Positions 18,578-25,581 of a stretch of DNA of 64,000 nucleotides are shown here, piece by piece; position 1 is the first letter of the stretch; every line of letters begins with the position of its first letter. Both the position numbers and the translations under genes were made by a program. Source of the stretch: Dehalobacterium formicoaceticum (GTDB lineage Bacteria > Bacillota > Dehalobacteriia > Dehalobacteriales > Dehalobacteriaceae); assembly GCF_002224645.1 (NCBI RefSeq), contig NZ_CP022121.1, forward strand, positions 1,866,501 to 1,930,500, given 5' to 3'. Under the pieces are notes generated by a model. The model was not told the DNA's origin and searched no databases. It saw nothing but the letters and a program-made list of their open reading frames with translations.

Positions 18578-18769
18578 ATGAAAGGAATGATCAGTTTCAT
18601 GACTGAAAACAATGTTTAAATAGCAGATGCAGGGGCAGCCGGCTGGGTTGGCTATGCCATCGCCTCTTGGATGGCTTGGGCATCTTTATGTGGGTATGTT
18701 AGTGATAAAGCACTTCTTTATATGGCTGCTATCGCTTTAGTTAGAGGATTTGCTGAAAAACATAAGTAA
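18578..18769 (+). pseudogene. Small hydrophobic ORF broken by an in-frame TAA
   Basis: The frame from ATG 18578 reads through 13 codons to TAA (18617-18619), then stays open for 49 codons to TAA 18767. The downstream part (GAAGWVGYAIASWMAWASL...) is hydrophobic and protein-like, with a basic tail. It might have been a small membrane peptide. The family is not recognised. It lies just outside the prophage. Confidence 0.45.
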
Positions 18770-18802
18770 GTAAAATGTTAGCAAAACGGCATAGACACAT
18801 AA

Positions 18803-18839
18803 AATGGCAAGGAGTTCCAATTAGGAATCCCTTGCCATT
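18803..18839 (-). terminator. Original terminator of the tRNA-Thr gene, left of attL
   Basis: AATGGCAAGG (18803-18812) pairs with CCTTGCCATT (18830-18839), with a further short inner stem, and the minus strand continues TTTATG. Before prophage insertion this stem stood directly downstream of the minus-strand tRNA-Thr. Confidence 0.75.
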
Positions 18840-18848
18840 ATTGACTTT

Positions 18849-18897
18849 ATTGGAGCTGATGGCCGGATTTGAACCGGCGACCTGCGCATTACGAGTG
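18849..18897 (-). other. attL: 49-bp copy of the tRNA-Thr 3' part
   Basis: Identical to 57945-57993. It carries the tRNA-Thr 3' part from the anticodon stem to CCA but lacks the 5' part, so it is not a working tRNA. It marks the left edge of the prophage, 180 bp from the integrase stop. Confidence 0.92.
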
Positions 18898-19022
18898 TCT
18901 ATAACACTAGTTCTTATGAGACCAAATGAAATCATATGAGATGGTAGGAGACATGCGCCACAAGGGTTTCCGGTCTATTATCTGGTAAAACATAGATGCC
19001 GTCTGAAATGAGATTTATTAAA

Positions 19023-19046
19023 AATTGGGCACACAAAGGGCACACG
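19023..19046 (+). promoter_or_regulatory. Possible integrase arm-type sites (left)
   Basis: Two direct GGGCACA units (AATTGGGCACACAAAGGGCA, then CAC) lie between attL and the integrase gene. The same AATTGGGCACA and related GGCACAC units lie at 57877-57900 beside attR. The likely role is integrase arm binding, by analogy with tyrosine integrases. Confidence 0.5.
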
Positions 19047-19077
19047 GACTGCGCATTTTTTACGTGAAATGCGCAGG

Positions 19078-20367
19078 TCACCGGAAAAGACTTTCGAATT
19101 TTTCTACTGCATCGGCACCTTGCCCGGGCATTAAATGTCCATAAATATCTAAAGTGATTCTGATGGATGAGTGACCAAGGCGCTTAGATACGCGGTGGGC
19201 ATCGACACCGGCATGCAGCATCAGGCTGGCGTGGGTATGCCTCAGGCAGTGAAAGTTTAGCCTAGGTAATCCGATCTGCTCAAGATATTCCGGAAACCAT
19301 CCGGAAATAGTATCCGGGTGCATTGGCTTTCCGTCATCCTGGCAAAAGATAAGATCATCTTTACTATATTTTTCACCCCAAAACAATTTTGCAGCCGCCT
19401 GATCTTTCCTGTGCTCCTTTAGCACATTAACGACTTCATCTGATATATCAATTTTACGGCGGCTTTCTTTGGTTTTTGGTACTTTAAAAAATATGCCTTT
19501 TTCCGGGACATATGCCAGCGCACGAACGACCTTTAATGTTTTTTCTCTAAAGCTTACATCAGACCATTTTAGCCCAAGTAACTCCCCACGTCTTAACCCA
19601 GTGCGAATGGCAGTAAAAAGAATAGGGTAGTAGTCATTGTTTTTTACCCTCGTTTTTGGTATTATTTTACCGTGAGGATTAACCTTATTGTCAGGGGTGT
19701 TTTTAGCCGCTTCCAGCATGGCAGTTACCTCTGCCGATGACAAGACCTTAACAGTTTCATTGAGGTCACAATCATCATCGATGCTGTCTATGATCTCAGC
19801 GGGTGGCTTAGGGATCTCGACAGCATCAGCTGGATTAGTTAGTATTAACTGCTGTTTTAAGGCCGTGTCCAATGCTTTATGGATGACTCTATGATGATAA
19901 ACAATGGTGGCATGTGAGATGGGCTTATTTTCCTGATTTTCCTTTCTCGCTTCCTTTTTTATTTTCATTTTATTAGGCAACTGCCCTTCTTCAATTATCT
20001 CGCGGTAAAACCTTTGCAAATGAACAGGGCTTAATTTGGCTAAAGGGATAGCTCCCATCTTAGGGATAACCCTGCCAGTAATAATTTGTCTGTATCTTCG
20101 AAGTGTAGTTGGCGCGAGTCTTAACGAGCCATAATCATCAAGCCAGTTTCTCAGATATTCTCCTAATGTAATATTCTGTGTGTCAATATAAATACCATCT
20201 TCTACTTCTTGTTCTAGTTTTTTAAGTTCTTTTTCAGCAGCTCTGATCCCACCATTAAAAACGCGTTTAATTCTTTGCCTTTTTCCAGTACCGGGATTTT
20301 TTCCTGCTTCGACTGTGATTAACCATTCGTCCTTTTTGCCCCTATATGGGTTAATGGTTCCTGCCAT
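19078..20367 (-). CDS. int: Prophage tyrosine-type site-specific integrase
   Basis: Catalyses prophage integration at tRNA-Thr. It has an N-terminal arm-binding domain (residues about 1-65), a SAM-like core-binding domain (about 66-180) and a catalytic domain with Arg259 (TGLRRGELLGL), His373 and Arg376 (HCLRHTH), His399 (LGHSS) and the nucleophile Tyr409 (LDIYGHLM). At 429 residues it is slightly long; two lysine-rich insertions near 132-150 and 222-245 explain this. It points towards attL. A GGGGG site precedes the start. Confidence 0.95.
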   Translation of the reverse strand: MAGTINPYRGKKDEWLITVEAGKNPGTGKRQRIKRVFNGGIRAAEKELKKLEQEVEDGIYIDTQNITLGEYLRNWLDDYGSLRLAPTTLRRYRQIITGRVIPKMGAIPLAKLSPVHLQRFYREIIEEGQLPNKMKIKKEARKENQENKPISHATIVYHHRVIHKALDTALKQQLILTNPADAVEIPKPPAEIIDSIDDDCDLNETVKVLSSAEVTAMLEAAKNTPDNKVNPHGKIIPKTRVKNNDYYPILFTAIRTGLRRGELLGLKWSDVSFREKTLKVVRALAYVPEKGIFFKVPKTKESRRKIDISDEVVNVLKEHRKDQAAAKLFWGEKYSKDDLIFCQDDGKPMHPDTISGWFPEYLEQIGLPRLNFHCLRHTHASLMLHAGVDAHRVSKRLGHSSIRITLDIYGHLMPGQGADAVEKFESLFR

Positions 20368-20407
20368 GATACAACCCCCTTTTTTTTGTTTTCATAGAAC
20401 AAATAAG

Positions 20408-20451
20408 GCAAGAACATATGTTCTTGCTTGGTGTCGCCATCCCAACACCAA
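20408..20451. other. Two tandem palindromes between the accessory pair and integrase
   Basis: GCAAGAACATATGTTCTTGC (20408-20427) is a perfect 20-bp palindrome. It is followed at once by TTGGTG...CACCAA (20428-20451). Neither has a clear T tract. They may end the upstream operon or bind a regulator of int. Confidence 0.5.
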
Positions 20452-20454
20452 GGG

Positions 20455-21219
20455 TTAAGCACTTTCCCGCTCTAAGTAATCCTTGCCGTTCTTTTTAAAG
20501 TCCTCCAAATCAATAAATTGTTTGTCCGCAGCACTGGTTAATCTTGACCGGTCTTTTTTTGGTAATGCTTCAAAGTCTTCGTGTATCATAACACTTCTAA
20601 AGGAGCTCTTAGCTTTTTGAAATTCAAGACAACAAATAGTAGCTAATCTTGCTTTATTAAAGCCCTTAATCCCAAATAGATAAATGGGTTTTCCCCCTGT
20701 TGTTAAGGCATAATCTACTTCTAAGTCGTCCCTGTCTGGCAAAGGATTTACTGAAGCAACAGGATTGAACTGAAGGAGATCTTTAAAAACAAATTCTTTT
20801 AGCATTTCATAGAACAAACCTTGGACAACCTCATTTTTAAATTGTCTCATACTTGATACTTTGGCCACGGTTTGTGAAAATTGAAAAATGCCGGCGTATA
20901 AATTAGCAGGATCAATATCGGTATAGATTGTTCCGTTTTCGGTGATCAAACCATTTTCAGTTACAATTTTGTTGAATATCCGTTCTTTGTTAGGTGAATC
21001 TATGTCATAGGAATAAGACAAATGCATGAGAGTCATGCCAAAATCAGATATGCGTATTTTCCCATGATTTTCTTTTGATTCTTGAAGAAAGATATCAAGC
21101 ATATCACCATCTTCATGATAAAAGGGTGCAAAAAGCTGCATTATCCCAGGACGTTTTTCCCGGAAAGATATTTTGTTGTTGAATTGTTTTTTTAATAGGT
21201 CTAGATAAACTAGATTCAT
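20455..21219 (-). CDS. DUF1828/DUF1829-like protein of a two-gene accessory cassette
   Basis: A 254-residue soluble protein. Residues of about 25-85 (PFYHEDGDMLDIFL, then RISDFGMTLMHL) resemble the DUF1828 domain. The second half (YALTTGGKPIYLFGIKG...) fits a DUF1829-like alpha/beta part. It starts 3 bp after the partner gene, so the two are surely co-transcribed. No proven function is known to me. The position between cI and int, where temperate phages carry exclusion or toxin-antitoxin genes, suggests a defence or immunity role. The family name is from memory. Confidence 0.55.
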   Translation of the reverse strand: MNLVYLDLLKKQFNNKISFREKRPGIMQLFAPFYHEDGDMLDIFLQESKENHGKIRISDFGMTLMHLSYSYDIDSPNKERIFNKIVTENGLITENGTIYTDIDPANLYAGIFQFSQTVAKVSSMRQFKNEVVQGLFYEMLKEFVFKDLLQFNPVASVNPLPDRDDLEVDYALTTGGKPIYLFGIKGFNKARLATICCLEFQKAKSSFRSVMIHEDFEALPKKDRSRLTSAADKQFIDLEDFKKNGKDYLERESA

Positions 21220-21222
21220 TTT

Positions 21223-21723
21223 TTATCCCCCCTGTTCTGGGAAAAGAACTACTTGTTGATATTTCGGAAAATATTTTTCCCTATCTTGAATATTACAGTA
21301 TTCTAAAAAAAACACAAGAGCATCTTCAAATGTAGCGTACTCCTCTGTTACTTCGGCATACCTATCACTTTTTAATCCGGCATTAATATTATAATCTTTT
21401 GCTTGATGAATATGATAATTATAATGAGGTAGATCGGCTTCTATATCATTTATATGATCTCCATGGGGGCCGTTACAACGTAATAAACAAATTTTACCTG
21501 AACCGTCTTTCTGAATATAATCTAACCCGATAGTGAAATTTTCTTCAAACGCTTCATGCTTTCTCATGAATACATAAAATCTATGAATATCATCAATAGA
21601 TTTTATTTCTATATTATCTCTGTAGTGCCCGTTTTCTAAACATAGTTGCTTTTTAGGCTTAGTTATAATAGTTTTGGGGCATTTAATTAAAATATCAATT
21701 TCATTTTGAGTGAATTCTCGCAA
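21223..21723 (-). CDS. DUF6978-like protein, partner of the DUF1828-like gene
   Basis: A 166-residue soluble protein starting REFTQNEIDILIKCPK. It has two histidine-rich stretches, NGPHGDHIND and LPHYNYHIHQAKDY, followed by an acidic C-terminal helix. The pattern resembles a family (DUF6978, from memory) often found next to DUF1828 proteins. The start is TTG 21723 with AGGAG about 11 bases before. The His cluster could bind a metal. The role is unknown; it is probably one half of a two-gene prophage cassette. Confidence 0.5.
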   Translation of the reverse strand: MREFTQNEIDILIKCPKTIITKPKKQLCLENGHYRDNIEIKSIDDIHRFYVFMRKHEAFEENFTIGLDYIQKDGSGKICLLRCNGPHGDHINDIEADLPHYNYHIHQAKDYNINAGLKSDRYAEVTEEYATFEDALVFFLEYCNIQDREKYFPKYQQVVLFPEQGG

Positions 21724-21815
21724 TATGGCTCTGCTCCTCTCATATTCTATAACGTAAGAAGTACGAAATAATATGTCTATTATTGTTATATTTTGTCGAA
21801 ACGTCTGTGAACTAC

Positions 21816-21844
21816 AAAGACCCGCTCCACCTGGGCAGGTCTTT
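21816..21844 (-). terminator. Terminator of the cI gene
   Basis: AAAGACC (21816-21822) pairs with GGTCTTT (21838-21844), with a GC-rich extension inside. It overlaps the cI stop codon by two bases. Only a short T tract follows. Confidence 0.55.
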
Positions 21845-22598
21845 ATTTCTTTTGTAGCATTTCAATAATTTTTAGCTGCTGCTTAAGATTCTGCGGATCG
21901 AACCCCATGCCCACTGCGGTAGTAATCGCATCAGTCCAACCTTCATCAGCCAATTGCTTATTAACTAAGTGATCTCTGTATAGAGACAAAGAAGGGGCAT
22001 CTTTTATGACTTTTACAAGATGCCCGATTATTCGATGATTAGTTATTTTTATGTCAGCATAAGCCGGATTAGCAGCTCTAAGTAATGTATGCCCATTTTC
22101 CTGTATGTAATATTTCAGTGTCGCTTCCCAGTCCATGTCCTGGCTGCCGGCAGCTACGATCATCCCGTGAGAGGCGGCGTCAGCCTGGCGCATTAGGGCA
22201 AGATCCCCATCATGGATCCCTGCCCATGACATTGAGTCTCCCTTAACCCTCAGGGCATAATCAGCTATGATTTCAGATGATAGTTCTATCTCATATTCCC
22301 AGTTATCTTCAGCAAGCACCGGCAGCCCTGCATGGATGGTGCCCAGGACTGGGATTTTTAAAGTGGATAGCTTTTTGAGTTCAGATTCTGGGGTTGTGCG
22401 TCCCAAAAGATAATCGGTGCTCACATTAAAGAAATCGGCTATTTTTATTAGTATTTTATTGTCTGGTTCTCGCGTGCCTGTTTCATACTGACTTAAAGTA
22501 TTTTGAGCTATATTCAGCATACCAGATAATTCTTTTTGTGAATAACTACATTCATTTCTTAATTCTTTTATTACTTCTCCAACACTATCTTTGCTCAT
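21843..22598 (-). CDS. CI-like phage repressor (XRE helix-turn-helix plus S24 peptidase)
   Basis: Maintains lysogeny and can cleave itself on RecA activation. The XRE helix-turn-helix is at residues about 8-62 (YSQKELSGMLNIAQNTLSQY). The LexA-type domain has the cleavage pair Ala90-Gly91 (IHAGLP), Ser122 (GDSM) and Lys162 (ATLKYY), so it looks catalytically complete. A C-terminal tail of about 50 residues goes beyond the usual domain. ATG 22598 is chosen with GGGAG upstream; GTG 22610 overlaps that site. It is divergent from the Cro-like gene across three operators. Confidence 0.9.
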   Translation of the reverse strand: MSKDSVGEVIKELRNECSYSQKELSGMLNIAQNTLSQYETGTREPDNKILIKIADFFNVSTDYLLGRTTPESELKKLSTLKIPVLGTIHAGLPVLAEDNWEYEIELSSEIIADYALRVKGDSMSWAGIHDGDLALMRQADAASHGMIVAAGSQDMDWEATLKYYIQENGHTLLRAANPAYADIKITNHRIIGHLVKVIKDAPSLSLYRDHLVNKQLADEGWTDAITTAVGMGFDPQNLKQQLKIIEMLQKK

Positions 22599-22628
22599 TT
22601 CAAGACACACTCCCTTCTAGCACTAATT

Positions 22629-22725
22629 TATCACTCAATGAGATAAGAATAAAGCAATATTTAAAAAATATCTCAAAAAGAGTTGACAAACGCAAATATA
22701 TATATTAATATCTCATTAAGAGATA
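22629..22725. promoter_or_regulatory. Lysogeny switch: three operators and divergent promoters
   Basis: Three 17-bp palindromic sites of type TATCTC-N5-GAGATA lie at 22629-22645 (one mismatch), 22669-22685 (weaker right half) and 22709-22725 (perfect). Their starts are exactly 40 bp apart. Rightward promoter: TTGACA at 22683-22688 and TAATAT at 22706-22711 (17-bp spacer), overlapping sites 2 and 3. Leftward promoter: TTGAGA (plus-strand 22671-22676) and TTTATT (22648-22653), overlapping site 2. Confidence 0.85.
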
Positions 22726-22752
22726 TAAACAACTTGAAATGAGGTGACTGAT

Positions 22753-22974
22753 TTGAAGCAAAGGCAATGGCTCATAAATTTAAGAGGCGATAAAACCCAA
22801 CAAGAAGTAGCAAATAAAAGCAATATTTCCCAAAACCATTATAGCTGGATCGAAAATGGAGAAAGAAATCCATCAATAGAAACAGCAAAAGCTATAGCAA
22901 AAGTTCTAAGTTTTGAATGGATTAAATTCTTTAACGACAAGGAAGAAACTCCACAAGATTCAGAAGCAATCTAA
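22753..22974 (+). CDS. Cro-like XRE regulator
   Basis: A 73-residue single-domain helix-turn-helix protein (DKTQQEVANKSNISQNHYSW, then IENGERNPS). It is the first rightward gene beyond the operators and so the likely Cro counterpart to CI. TTG 22753 lies 6-7 bases behind GAGGTGA; the upstream GTG 22744 is part of that ribosome site. Confidence 0.8.
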   Translation: MKQRQWLINLRGDKTQQEVANKSNISQNHYSWIENGERNPSIETAKAIAKVLSFEWIKFFNDKEETPQDSEAI

Positions 22975-23017
22975 TCAATAACGGAAGGAAATTAAGCATA
23001 AAAAAGGGGGAAAAATC

Positions 23018-23248
23018 ATGTTGCTATATGCAATTTATACACCAAACGAAATAAATAGCTGGAACCGTGAGGAAGTTTTTGCTTTTGCTTCCGTTGAAAG
23101 ATTTATCGCAGGTATGAGGCTTGTAAATGAAATGGGAGAAAGCAAGGGAACGCTTAGACCGGTTACCAAAGAAGAAGCTAAAGAAATATCTTCTATAGCA
23201 ACATTATTCACAGTTTCGGATAAATCCCCAAATTTTCACAAGGGGTAG
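23018..23248 (+). CDS. Hypothetical early prophage protein, 76 residues
   Basis: Starts MLLYAIYTPNEINSWNREEV after AAAAAGGGGG. It is a small alpha/beta protein with an aromatic N-terminal half and no known motif. It lies downstream of cro in the early operon. The family is not recognised. Confidence 0.65.
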   Translation: MLLYAIYTPNEINSWNREEVFAFASVERFIAGMRLVNEMGESKGTLRPVTKEEAKEISSIATLFTVSDKSPNFHKG

Positions 23249-23261
23249 GGGGTGAGGGAGA

Positions 23262-23363
23262 TTGAAATTAGAGAGTATCTTTGGTTTTATTCTCGGATTC
23301 GTTGTTGCTGAAAGTTTTTATTACTTCTACCGCGCACATAAACGCAAACAAAGAAAACATTAA
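23262..23363 (+). CDS. Small membrane peptide, 33 residues
   Basis: TTG 23262 follows GGGGGTGAGGGAG. The product KLESIFGFILGFVVAESFYY plus a basic tail looks like a single-pass phage membrane peptide. It is fully antisense to the 3' end of the 23268-23678 minus-strand ORF, so only one of the two, or both as an overlapping pair, may be real. Confidence 0.45.
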   Translation: MKLESIFGFILGFVVAESFYYFYRAHKRKQRKH

Positions 23364-23678
23364 TAAGATGGCCGCAAAAGTTACTTGGAGTGTGGCTAAA
23401 AATGAATCATCCGGAGTAAAAATCCTCCATACCAAAAAGCCCATACCAGATGGGAAACAAGTATAAAACTGTTTAATTAATTTGTCCACGTAGTTTTTCG
23501 AACATGCTATAGATTCTGAATCATCATTATTCTTAATCCTACGAAAGACAAATTCAAGCCATTTTAAAATTATAGAGGCCACTATCCCGGCTATAACACT
23601 TAAAACAAAATTGTTAATTTTAATCACATCCTTATGCTGGATAAATTCGACAAAGGCGAAGGGAAACCTATCAAACAA
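23268..23678 (-). CDS. Putative membrane protein on the minus strand
   Basis: Up to 136 residues with an N-terminal membrane helix (NNFVLSVIAGIVASIILKWL), a short middle hydrophobic stretch and another helix (FAAILLMFSLFAFMCAVEVI), then a hydrophilic tail. The TTG at 23678 has no ribosome site, and an internal GTG before IKINNFVLSV is possible. It opposes the early operon. The family is unknown. Confidence 0.5.
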   Translation of the reverse strand: MFDRFPFAFVEFIQHKDVIKINNFVLSVIAGIVASIILKWLEFVFRRIKNNDDSESIACSKNYVDKLIKQFYTCFPSGMGFLVWRIFTPDDSFLATLQVTFAAILLMFSLFAFMCAVEVIKTFSNNESENKTKDTL

Positions 23679-23697
23679 AAAAAGGAGGCGGGGGAGG

Positions 23698-23850
23698 ATG
23701 GAATTAAAAATAAAAGCGAGAGTTGACCATTTGCAAGCGATTGAAGAAATTATTGAACGACTTGTCGAAATAGAAAAGAGGCACAGCTGCTGCTGTGCCC
23801 TAGAGATTAAAATTAACTGTTCTCCTGAGACTTATCAAGTGAAGAAATAG
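23698..23850 (+). CDS. Small early protein, 50 residues, Cys-rich C-terminal part
   Basis: ATG 23698 follows AAAGGAGGCGGGGGAGG. It has a helical N-terminal half (IEEIIERLVEIEKR), then HSCCCALEIKINC. Similar tiny prophage proteins of unknown role exist. The codons for the Cys triplet form one arm of a terminator for the opposite strand, and the 3' end overlaps the minus-strand gene at 23813-23980. Confidence 0.6.
   Translation: MELKIKARVDHLQAIEEIIERLVEIEKRHSCCCALEIKINCSPETYQVKK
23780..23799 (-). terminator. Terminator of the antisense small gene, inside a plus-strand gene
   Basis: GGCACAGC-TGCT-GCTGTGCC is a perfect 8-bp stem. On the minus strand it is followed by TCTTTTCTATTT. It lies 14 bases after the stop of the 55-residue minus-strand gene. 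Confidence 0.75.
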
Positions 23851-23980
23851 AAGTATATACGTCTTTAATCAACGATGCTAAATCATTACCAGTAAGAATA
23901 TTTGTGTTAGTCTTGCCAAACCAGGCAGATATAAAAGAATTGACGACCTCAACAGTTAGTTCCTTATCAGTTTTAGCCAC
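23813..23980 (-). CDS. Small minus-strand protein, 55 residues (MucR N-terminus-like pattern)
   Basis: GTG at 23980 follows AAGGGAGGTG, an excellent ribosome site, and a terminator follows the stop. The product AKTDKELTVEVVNSFISAWF...LASLIKDVYTSISSL resembles the N-terminal helical pattern of Ros/MucR-type proteins (ELT-x2-VV...DLx2LIxxVYxxI) without a zinc finger. This resemblance is weak. It lies antisense within the early region. Confidence 0.6.
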   Translation of the reverse strand: MAKTDKELTVEVVNSFISAWFGKTNTNILTGNDLASLIKDVYTSISSLDKSQENS

Positions 23981-23987
23981 AGTAAAC

Positions 23988-24049
23988 ACCTCCCTTCATT
24001 TGGTAGTCTGGACAATTACCGTTTTCGACAAAAGGGAGGAAAATCCTGT
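23988..24049 (+). repeat. Diverged direct repeat, copy 1
   Basis: Runs from a minus-strand ribosome site (CACCTCCCTT) through GACAATTACC and ends ACAAAAGGGAGGAAAATCCT. A diverged copy lies at 24337-24399. Both place a leftward and a rightward ribosome site back to back. Confidence 0.55.
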
Positions 24050-24133
24050 TAAAGTGGCTTTTGTCAGGGTAAGAGGTGGTTACCGGATTCATGCGGCTGT
24101 AGCTGTGAGTACGAGGAGGGGGAAGGCACGAGG

Positions 24134-24325
24134 ATGGGAAAAATCAAGAGAAGTGTTGAAACCAAAATGAGGAGGGTATGCCCAAATTGTGACAGGATAA
24201 GTGATAATGATGGGAATTTTTGTGAATTTTGCGGGATAAAAATTAGCGAAATATGTCCAACCTGTTGGCTGTACAATGATGGGCAACCCAGTAAATGTTC
24301 AAAAGAAAAATGCATCTCTATTTGA
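24134..24325 (+). CDS. Small zinc-ribbon protein
   Basis: A 63-residue protein with four CxxC-type knuckles (CPNCDRISDNDGNFCEFCG, then CPTC and two further cysteines in CSKEKC), so likely two zinc sites. ATG 24134 follows GGGGGAAGG. It resembles short phage zinc-ribbon proteins. The role is unknown. Confidence 0.65.
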   Translation: MGKIKRSVETKMRRVCPNCDRISDNDGNFCEFCGIKISEICPTCWLYNDGQPSKCSKEKCISI

Positions 24326-24336
24326 ACTCAATATTC

Positions 24337-24399
24337 ACACCTCCTTTCGTGAAATAGTACTTAGACAATTCCAATTTCAACAAAAGGGAGGAAAACCTG
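24337..24399 (+). repeat. Diverged direct repeat, copy 2
   Basis: Matches 23988-24049: CACCTCCTTTC, then TTAGACAATTCCAATTTCAA and CAAAAGGGAGGAAAACCTGT. The minus-strand ribosome site here leads only to a six-codon frame, so the leftward gene seen at copy 1 is missing. Confidence 0.5.
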
Positions 24400-24438
24400 T
24401 CAGGAAATTCATATAAAATTGAAGAGGGAGGGATGAAG

Positions 24439-24645
24439 ATGTCTCCCATACTAACGACAAAAGAAGCATGCGCCTATATGAAATGCGGTAAAAAGTTTTT
24501 ATACGATGAGGTAAAGGCAGGAAGAATTAGGGCCCGTATATGCGGACACGGGTACCGTTTCCATAAGGCTGAACTTGAGAGATATGTAATAAGTGGAGCT
24601 TTCATTAGGGAGTTTTACCTGAAGGGAGGTGAAGCAAATGACTAA
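24439..24645 (+). CDS. Excisionase-like helix-turn-helix protein
   Basis: Small MerR-like/HTH_17 DNA-binding protein (LTTKEACAYMKCGKKFLYDE, then the basic wing RICGHGYRFHKAELERYV). Such proteins serve as excisionases or early regulators. ATG 24439 is favoured because GGAGGG is 8 bases upstream; ATG 24433 touches it. It overlaps the next gene by 8 bp. Confidence 0.7.
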   Translation: MSPILTTKEACAYMKCGKKFLYDEVKAGRIRARICGHGYRFHKAELERYVISGAFIREFYLKGGEAND

Positions 24646-24823
24646 AGATCAACTTATTAGTAATCTTGAAAATTACGTAAACATTATTCGCAGATGCGAG
24701 GTTAAAGCCTTGGAAAGCCATGAAAAATTAAATGACCGATATTTCAAGGGAGTTGCAGATAATTATCATGATGAAATCGTAGATTTGGAGGATCTGATAA
24801 ATAGAGCGAAGGGGGAAGTGTGA
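24638..24823 (+). CDS. Hypothetical helical protein, 61 residues
   Basis: ATG 24638 follows GGGAGGTGA, inside the end of the excisionase-like gene. The product is one or two long helices (TKDQLISNLENYVNIIRRCE) with an acidic C terminus. The family is not recognised. Confidence 0.6.
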   Translation: MTKDQLISNLENYVNIIRRCEVKALESHEKLNDRYFKGVADNYHDEIVDLEDLINRAKGEV

Positions 24824-24843
24824 AAAGGAGGAGGTAGAGGCAG

Positions 24844-25467
24844 ATGGCGATTAAACAGAGCGGCCAGTATTATCGCAATGTCAATCCTAAACCGGTGCGC
24901 GACAAGAATAAGGAGTCAATTAACCCATTAAGCAGTGAAGCGATTTATTCGGTAAATTTTGAAACCGGGGAAGTACTTGGTGAGGTAGTCGGCATTACAA
25001 CAGATGAAAAGAGGATGAAAAAACGGGGTGATTCCGTGGCTAATTATTCCGGAGTAGAAGTAGCAAATATCCCCAAGGATGATTTTTTGAAAGCTTATAG
25101 GGAACATAGAACATATCGGAAGATAGGGAAGACACTAGGAATTTCTCAGGGAAGTGTATCCACCCTTTTTAAAATGTATGCCGACGATATTAGTATTTTA
25201 AAAAAACCCAAAGTTGCTTCGATTAATAAAGAATTTGAAAAGGAGGTTGATAAAATGATCGTTGAAATGAATACAACTGCCGTTGAGCCGACCATGCCCG
25301 AGGTGGAGCTGGTAAATCCGGAACCCTGGCCGGAGGAAGCGGATCAAGTGGATACACCTGACCGAAAAGATGTAAAAGCCGGGGACAAGATATCAGCTTT
25401 AGACGCGCTGGATTTTATGGAAGATTATAAAGAAGAGGTATACTCCGTTACAGAGATATTAGACTAG
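24844..25467 (+). CDS. Hypothetical DNA-binding early protein
   Basis: A 207-residue protein. The middle (residues about 82-115) reads FLKAYREHRTYRKIGKTLGI, then SQGSVSTLF, a clear helix-turn-helix. The C-terminal third is acidic and proline-rich. It starts after GGAGGTAGAGG. It ends at TAG, after which the same frame stays open for 37 more codons (next entry). Confidence 0.6.
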   Translation: MAIKQSGQYYRNVNPKPVRDKNKESINPLSSEAIYSVNFETGEVLGEVVGITTDEKRMKKRGDSVANYSGVEVANIPKDDFLKAYREHRTYRKIGKTLGISQGSVSTLFKMYADDISILKKPKVASINKEFEKEVDKMIVEMNTTAVEPTMPEVELVNPEPWPEEADQVDTPDRKDVKAGDKISALDALDFMEDYKEEVYSVTEILD

Positions 25468-25581
25468 GTTAAAAAAATCCATCCCCGGATCAGATTGCTT
25501 ATTGAAAGGCAGCAACGCGAAACAGAGAGGAAAATCGCTCAGATCGAGGATAAGCTGAGAAACATTGAGATTGTAATATGA
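25468..25581 (+). other. In-frame extension after a TAG stop, coiled-coil-like
   Basis: Directly after the TAG at 25465-25467 the same frame encodes VKKIHPRIRLLIERQQRETE and a further helical stretch up to TGA 25579-25581, which overlaps the next gene's ATG as ATGA. The sequence is protein-like, but there is no ATG, GTG or TTG near its start except TTG 25495, which lacks a ribosome site. It could be a separate small gene with an odd start, a nonsense-split C terminus, or TAG readthrough. Confidence 0.4.

Noticed and set aside
18741-18935. Minus-strand ORF reading NAQVAGSNPAISSN
   Set aside because: A translation of the tRNA-Thr fragment at attL, a known annotation artefact.
24055-24168. Possible 37-residue plus-strand ORF starting at GTG 24055
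   Set aside because: The ribosome site is too far away and it overlaps the better supported zinc-ribbon gene at 24134.
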